A DNA stretch of 57,797 bases from Enterovibrio sp051650965 (GTDB lineage: Bacteria > Pseudomonadota > Gammaproteobacteria > Enterobacterales > Vibrionaceae), in contig JBOFRL010000019.1 in NCBI GenBank assembly GCA_051650965.1, positions 1 through 57,797 on the forward strand. The letters run 5' to 3'. The first letter of the stretch is position 1, and every line of letters starts with the position of its first letter. The notes under the pieces were generated by a model that did no database searches, had not been told where the DNA came from, and worked only from the letters and a program-made list of their open reading frames with translations. Shown piece after piece: positions 53,327 to 57,797 of this stretch. The position numbers and the translations under genes are program-made.

Positions 53327-53965
53327 TTATTGTGGTTTCAAAATGATATTTCTTTCGCGCGCTTTGCGCTGCTCACTGCGGATCACGCTGCCATCTTGCA
53401 GGCGGACGCGATACAGAGTGTCAATATCACGACCAATTCTGTCTTCAGGCAAAAAGCCTTGCGCCGAGGCAACAACGACTCGCGACGCCAGCGAGATCAC
53501 ACGCACGTTGATCAAAACGCCGCCCGTCTGGCGCAGCATCGTGCCCGTCACCACATGATCCGACGCCTGCTCCGTAGGCAACTCTTTCCAGTCGCGGCTT
53601 AGCGTAAAATCGCCGGTTTGCGTGACCCGAATTGCGCCGGTACTTTTAAAGTCAACCACACTAAAGCCGCGGCGCTGCATCTGGTAAATCATCCCTTCCG
53701 TCAAGGAGTTACCAAGCCAGTTGGTGTGCTCGATATTTTCAATATCAACAAACGAAGCGATCACCAAAGAGGCGTTAGACGCTAATCCCTTTTGATTTCT
53801 AAGCAAATTGTCTGTGAGGCCGTCTAAGAAAAAGTCCAGTGTATGACGAGGCACTTGCGCCAAGGTAAATTGGCCGCCCGAAAAAGGCTCCTTACCGTCA
53901 TAAATTGGGTTGTAAATGCAGCCACAGCTCATCAGGCTGAGCAAAATCACGCTTAACTTTTTCAT
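53327..53965 (-). CDS. flgO: FlgO-like outer-membrane lipoprotein
   Basis: A 212-residue protein of the FlgO family. In Vibrio, FlgO is an outer-membrane protein that stabilises the flagellum along with FlgP and FlgT. The signal peptide contains LMSC, which makes Cys14 the likely lipidated residue. The body shows SLVIASFVDIENIEHTNWLG and EGMIYQMQRRGFSVVDF, close to FlgO. It is first in a two-gene unit with flgP and is divergent from flgT. Confidence 0.9.
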   Translation of the reverse strand: MKKLSVILLSLMSCGCIYNPIYDGKEPFSGGQFTLAQVPRHTLDFFLDGLTDNLLRNQKGLASNASLVIASFVDIENIEHTNWLGNSLTEGMIYQMQRRGFSVVDFKSTGAIRVTQTGDFTLSRDWKELPTEQASDHVVTGTMLRQTGGVLINVRVISLASRVVVASAQGFLPEDRIGRDIDTLYRVRLQDGSVIRSEQRKARERNIILKPQ

Positions 53966-54110
53966 TTTTCATCCCATCACAGCGTCAATTTACTGGCAGT
54001 AAATGACCCAACTATTTGGGAACACTATTTGCATGTGCTTTTAGCACAAGCAACGTATTCCAATGTGTTTCAAAATAGCTAAGCCATCTCGCGATTTGAG
54101 GTAAAAAGCT

Positions 54111-54126
54111 TGCAAATTTTGTTCCT
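54111..54126 (-). promoter_or_regulatory. Candidate sigma-54 promoter of flgOP
   Basis: The minus strand reads AGGAAC-N5-TTGCA. The -12 half is perfect and GG and GC are at the right spacing; two bases of the -24 half differ. It lies about 146 bases upstream of flgO, so the leader would be long. It fits sigma-54 control of flgOP known from Vibrio. Confidence 0.5.
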
Positions 54127-54218
54127 GATTTTTCAGCAATAAGCAAAGACGTGGACGGATTTAGCAAAAAAACGATTTTTGGCAAATTCGAGTAAAAATT
54201 GTGTCGATAAGGGCTCAC

Positions 54219-55349
54219 ATGACATTTAAGATTTCACGGCAACTGTTTGCCATTTTTATTTTCCTTTTCAGCCGCTCAAGTCATGCGGCTTGGTTTGAAG
54301 TGACAGCAGCGAGCTCCTTTATCGAAAATGCCAGCAATGCCAAGCAGCACGCGATTGAAGACGCGATTTATCAAGCGCTTAAGTTTGCCGGCGCAGATCT
54401 TGCCAGCCTTACCGCCATCAAACCGTTTTTGAAAGAAAATAAAAGTGAGTACATTTTTAATGGCAGCGAAATTCGCCAGCTGCTGATCACCGACGTCAAC
54501 CAAAAAGGGAAAACGGTTAAGGTGACGATTCGGGTTGATATTTATCCCGCCAAGCAAAGTTGTCAGCGCCAGCTCTATCGCAAGGGGATTTTGCTTAGCC
54601 ATTTTGAGATCGTCGATCCGCAGCACGCCTCACTGGGCAGCATTTTTCGCTTCGGCAATGACTTTACAAATGTGCTTAAAAAACAGTTTGATAAAGACTC
54701 GCAAAGCTTTATCGTGCAAGAGATCACTCCCTACATGATCGCGCCCCAAGAGCCTTATACCTCAAGGATCATCGCCAAAGATCACGGCGCGCAGCTGCTT
54801 GTTATCGGCGACATCACCGATCTGAGCGCAACGCTCGATCCCGATGATGCCAAGCAAATGAACCGCCAGCTCGCCATTTCCATCACGGCGATTGACGGGC
54901 GCACAGGCTCGGTGGTGTATCAAAACAGCTACCGCGACATTGCAATTTGGACGTTTGATAAATTCAGTACTGTGGATACACAAACTGCGCGCTTTTGGAC
55001 TTCACCGTTTGGCGCGATGGCGCGGCGCGTCAGTCGCAACATTTTGCTCGATCTAGAAACACAGTTTGCTTGCCATGCCGCGATGCCCGCCATCATTGAA
55101 ATTAATGGCACGAAGGGGCAAATTGATGCCGGAAGGATGCACAAGGTGCAGCAAGGCGACCAACTGGTGTTGTGGCATGACGCCAACTTTATCGACCCGC
55201 GCGGCGCCGTGCGCTCGCAGCTGAAAAAGAGCGATATTCTTTTGACCGTCACGCGCGTTTACGAAAAAACTGCCGAAGTTTCGCTCACGCCAGCCGAGCT
55301 TGCCGGAAGTGTGCAAATTGGCGATTTAGTCACCAAACAGATCTTTTGA
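54219..55349 (+). CDS. flgT: Flagellar H-ring protein FlgT
   Basis: FlgT builds the H-ring around the LP ring in the Vibrio polar flagellum and helps place MotX/MotY. The 376-residue protein has a signal peptide (about residues 1-23, ending SHA-AW), then the three-domain FlgT body (for example NAKQHAIEDAIYQALKFAGA and NGSEIRQLLITDV). I chose the ATG at 54219, preceded by AAGGG five bases upstream; the longer ORF starts with GTG and adds six residues. MotX/MotY are not in the window. Confidence 0.93.
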   Translation: MTFKISRQLFAIFIFLFSRSSHAAWFEVTAASSFIENASNAKQHAIEDAIYQALKFAGADLASLTAIKPFLKENKSEYIFNGSEIRQLLITDVNQKGKTVKVTIRVDIYPAKQSCQRQLYRKGILLSHFEIVDPQHASLGSIFRFGNDFTNVLKKQFDKDSQSFIVQEITPYMIAPQEPYTSRIIAKDHGAQLLVIGDITDLSATLDPDDAKQMNRQLAISITAIDGRTGSVVYQNSYRDIAIWTFDKFSTVDTQTARFWTSPFGAMARRVSRNILLDLETQFACHAAMPAIIEINGTKGQIDAGRMHKVQQGDQLVLWHDANFIDPRGAVRSQLKKSDILLTVTRVYEKTAEVSLTPAELAGSVQIGDLVTKQIF

Positions 55350-55362
55350 ACGCTTTTTGACC

Positions 55363-55390
55363 TTAACCTTAAGCGAAAAATCGGTATACT
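55363..55390 (+). promoter_or_regulatory. Candidate sigma-70 promoter of the tRNA-Arg gene
   Basis: A good -10 (TATACT) has a moderate -35 (TTAACC) 16 bases upstream; a better -35 (TTGACC) lies directly before it but is spaced too far. Transcription would start near 55397, in front of the hairpin at 55408-55431. Confidence 0.4.
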
Positions 55391-55407
55391 GTTATCGTTC
55401 TAAAATA

Positions 55408-55431
55408 AAAAGGCCTGCAAGCAGGCCTTTT
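55408..55431 (+). terminator. Hairpin between flgT and tRNA-Arg, likely terminator
   Basis: AAAAGGCCTGC, a two-base centre, then GCAGGCCTTTT form a perfect 11-bp stem. It looks like the flgT terminator and lies eight bases before the tRNA. A candidate promoter lies upstream of it, so the tRNA may be read through it. Confidence 0.7.
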
Positions 55432-55438
55432 CAAAAAT

Positions 55439-55514
<76 letters not shown>

Positions 55515-55539
55515 TCAGCTCTCACCCCATTTCACCGTT

Positions 55540-56958
55540 TTACTCTGCTCTTGCTTTGACAAACGCAATCGCTTTTGCAACGCGCGCAAGCACGCGCTCT
55601 TTGCCAAGCAGCGTCATGACGGCGTCTACGGAAGGCGACTGGCCGCCACCGGTCACAGCAACGCGCAGCGGCATGCCCACTTTGCCCATGCCCACCTCAA
55701 GCTCTTGACAGATCTCTTCAATCACATGATGCAGCGCAGCTGTTTGCCAATCTTGCAGCGCCGTCAATTTCTCTTGAGCCAGCTCCAACGCAGGCAACGC
55801 AACAGGACGCAAATGCTTTTTGGCTGCGTCAGCGTCAAAATCTGCAAAATCGTGGTAAAAGTAGCGACTTTGCTGCGCAAGCTCGACTAACGTGTGGCAA
55901 CGCTCTGCAAGTAAAGCAATCACCGATGTGATCGCAGGGCCACCCGCAGTTACGATTTGCTGCTGATCTAAATGCCACTGCAAATGACTTGCAACGTACT
56001 CTGGCGGCGAAGTTTTAATGTAGTGCTGATTGAGCCACAATAGTTTGTCAGTATTAAAAGCTGACGCTGATTTGCTAATAGAATCAATGCTGAAAAGCGA
56101 AATCATCTCTTGCAGCGAGAAAATTTCCTGATCACCATGCGACCAGCCAAGACGCACTAAATAGTTAAGCAGAGCCTGCGGCAAATAGCCGTCATCGCGA
56201 TATTGCATGACATTGACCGCGCCATGTCGTTTCGACAATTTTGCGCCGTCATCACCTAAAATCATTGAACAGTGCGAAAACTGTGGGATTGGCGCGCCAA
56301 GCGCTTGATATATATTAATTTGCCGCGGCGTATTGTTGATATGATCTTCACCACGGATCACATGCGTGATCCCCATATCCCAATCATCCACCACCACACA
56401 AAAGTTGTAGGTCGGCGTGCCATCAGTACGGCGGATCACAAGATCATCTAACTCACTGTTTGCAATCTCAATTCTGCCGCGAATGTGGTCAACGAACACC
56501 ACCGAGCCATGCTTAGGATTGCGAAAACGGATGCAGCAAGGCTGATCGGCGCTCGCGGCAGCATTTGCCGCCATAATTTGTGGATGCTCAGCATCGTAGC
56601 GCGGCTTAAGGCCAGCAGCCATTTGCTGCTCACGAATTTCGTCAAGCAGCTCTTTGGGCGCGTAGCACTTGTACGCCAGATCTTTGGCTAAAAGCTCATC
56701 AATAACTTGGTTATAGCGATCAAAACGCTTGGTTTGATAATACGGGCCCTCATCCCAATCAAGGCCGAGCCACTGCATGCTTTCTAAAATGGCGTCAATC
56801 GCCTCTTGGGTGGAGCGCTCAATATCGGTATCTTCGATACGCAAAATGAACTCGCCACCGGCATGCTTTGCAAATAACCAAGAATAGAGCGCCGTTCGCG
56901 CGCCGCCAACATGCAAAAATCCCGTCGGGCTTGGGGCAAAACGCGTTTTTACTTTCAT
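55540..56958 (-). CDS. gltX: Glutamate--tRNA ligase
   Basis: A class Ic aminoacyl-tRNA synthetase that charges tRNA-Glu. The N-terminus MKVKTRFAPSPTGFLHVGGA contains the HIGH-equivalent motif, and KLSKRHGAV is the KMSKS-equivalent. Length is 472 residues, as in E. coli. I chose the ATG at 56958, which gives the conserved N-terminus and has GGA nine bases upstream; the longer ORF adds 44 unlikely residues. The four-ligand zinc site of E. coli GltX is not visible: only one Cys lies in YKCYAPKE and there is no later Cys-His pair. It converges on the tRNA-Arg gene. Confidence 0.96.
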   Translation of the reverse strand: MKVKTRFAPSPTGFLHVGGARTALYSWLFAKHAGGEFILRIEDTDIERSTQEAIDAILESMQWLGLDWDEGPYYQTKRFDRYNQVIDELLAKDLAYKCYAPKELLDEIREQQMAAGLKPRYDAEHPQIMAANAAASADQPCCIRFRNPKHGSVVFVDHIRGRIEIANSELDDLVIRRTDGTPTYNFCVVVDDWDMGITHVIRGEDHINNTPRQINIYQALGAPIPQFSHCSMILGDDGAKLSKRHGAVNVMQYRDDGYLPQALLNYLVRLGWSHGDQEIFSLQEMISLFSIDSISKSASAFNTDKLLWLNQHYIKTSPPEYVASHLQWHLDQQQIVTAGGPAITSVIALLAERCHTLVELAQQSRYFYHDFADFDADAAKKHLRPVALPALELAQEKLTALQDWQTAALHHVIEEICQELEVGMGKVGMPLRVAVTGGGQSPSVDAVMTLLGKERVLARVAKAIAFVKARAE

Positions 56959-57261
56959 ATTGTATTTTCCATATTCACTCTGCGACAGGCTACTGCACGT
57001 GATGATCTGCTGCGAAAAAAGCGTGTAACCGTCAAAAACGCTTATTGTATACCGAAATTCGCGCGAGGTGCAGAAGATGCATGCTATCAATGCGATTGCT
57101 GCAGCGCGTGATCAATGCCGTCAAAACCATGCGTACGCCTCATTATGAAGAGACGTGTCTTATTTGTGAGAAAAAAATGCAAGCACCTACTTTTTCCTGC
57201 TGTGAATTTTCTAGAATTACGATCGAACAACACAGGTCAACAAAACTTTAGGAGCTATCAG
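56959..57261. other. Divergent region between gltX and the small exported protein gene
   Basis: About 300 bases without a credible gene. On the minus strand TATACA at 57046-57051 could be a gltX -10, with a poor -35 (TTCTGC) 18 bases upstream. On the plus strand TAGAAT at about 57213 could serve the small gene. Both calls are weak. Confidence 0.35.
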
Positions 57262-57537
57262 ATGAAAATACGTGTTATCGGTGCTGCATTGTTTAGTTTA
57301 GCTGCCCTTGTGGGTGCGTCACATGCAGCAACAACCACCGCAACAGTTGGGGCAAACCAATCAGACTACAAAGCTGGACCTCGTGTTGACTGCAAAATGG
57401 CCGATGGAAAAGTAGAATATATCCCAAGTCAAATGTGCAAAAAACACGGCGGAATGGAGCACAAAGCGGTAACACACCGCGCAATGGTGCATGATAACGA
57501 TATGATGATGATGGAAATGCAAGACGAAAAAATGTAA
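57262..57537 (+). CDS. Small exported His/Met-rich protein of unknown function
   Basis: A 91-residue protein that I do not recognise. A clear signal peptide (residues 1-22: basic start, hydrophobic core, then SHA-AT) points to the periplasm or outside. The mature part has two cysteines (C44, C59) about 15 residues apart, perhaps a disulfide, and a C-terminal tail of about 32 residues with four His and eight Met, including a run of four Met. Such tails often bind copper or other soft metals, but that is inference only. AGGAG lies eight bases before the ATG at 57262, and a terminator follows. It stands alone as a one-gene unit. Confidence 0.75.
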   Translation: MKIRVIGAALFSLAALVGASHAATTTATVGANQSDYKAGPRVDCKMADGKVEYIPSQMCKKHGGMEHKAVTHRAMVHDNDMMMMEMQDEKM

Positions 57538-57570
57538 ACAAAAACAATTCGTTTAAATAAGACATTAAAA

Positions 57571-57589
57571 AGAGGAGCCTAGCTCCTCT
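57571..57589 (+). terminator. Terminator after the small exported protein gene
   Basis: An 8-bp perfect stem (AGAGGAGC/GCTCCTCT) with a three-base loop, preceded by A and followed by TTCTTCTTTTT. It begins about 34 bases after the stop codon and may work in both directions. Confidence 0.78.
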
Positions 57590-57797
57590 TCTTCTTTTTG
57601 GCTGTTTTTAGCAAAATTGTCACTCTCATCCAACCTCGCAGATGGCAGCAAATCGCTAATATACCCAATCAACCTGAAGATGCTTGAGGCAATAGTTGAA
57701 AATTGTCATTGATCCGAGATGCTAAACGGCTACCAATGTCCGGCAATGTTTCCTTGAAAAATTTTGTTAGCGCAGCCCTAAAACAATACTTATCTTT
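57590..57797. other. Right edge, no gene recognised
   Basis: About 200 bases with no credible complete ORF on either strand. A gene entering from outside the window cannot be excluded near the end. Confidence 0.35.

Overview
The window is ordinary chromosomal DNA of a polarly flagellated gammaproteobacterium. It resembles the Vibrio/Aeromonas/Shewanella side of the class more than the enterics. The evidence is the E. coli-like order pdxB-usg-(fimV)-truA-accD-folC-dedD-cvpA, the Vibrio-type flagellar set (FlhF/FlhG, ParC/ParP, FlgO/FlgP/FlgT, sigma-54 promoters) and a cytochrome c maturation operon joined to the chemotaxis operon. I could not identify the species. I see no insertion sequence, prophage, integron or CRISPR array, and almost all genes lie on the minus strand.

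Layout from left to right. 1-10994 (minus): cvpA, dedD, folC, accD, truA, a large fimV/hubP-like gene, usg and pdxB, a housekeeping block whose usual purF is absent. 11224-13378: fadL (+) and mlaA (-) converge on a bidirectional terminator. 13447-20415 (minus): the complete ccmABCDEFGHI operon. 20612-32595 (minus): flhA-flhF-flhG-fliA-cheY-cheZ-cheA-cheB-parC-parP-cheW-DUF2802. 32655-36135 (minus): fliO-fliP-fliQ-fliR-flhB, the core export apparatus. 36251-37910: zntB and ubiC, two unrelated housekeeping genes. 38235-51232 (minus): flgKL, flgFGHIJ, flgBCDE and cheV-cheR. 51365-52884 (+): flgA, flgM, flgN. Next come flgO-flgP (-), flgT (+), a tRNA-Arg(CCT) (+), gltX (-) and a small unknown secreted protein gene (+).

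The flagellar genes form a staged programme that can partly be read from promoters. Sigma-54 type -24/-12 elements precede flgB (TGGCAC-N5-TTGCA, a perfect consensus), flgF, fliO, flhA and probably flgO. A near-consensus sigma-28 promoter precedes flgM. FliA (sigma-28) and its inhibitor FlgM are both encoded here. FlhF/FlhG set flagellar position and number, ParC/ParP place the chemosensory array, and the FimV-family protein is the likely polar landmark. FlgO, FlgP and FlgT form the extra outer-membrane and H-ring parts of Vibrio-type motors.

I found no convincing new multi-gene system. The items most worth checking are the NPEH (not NPTH) autocleavage site in FlhB, a duplicated short acidic motif in the CheA linker, a small His/Met-rich exported protein with no recognised family, a hairpin between a candidate promoter and the tRNA-Arg, and the split flagellar regulon in which fliO starts its own unit without fliLMN.
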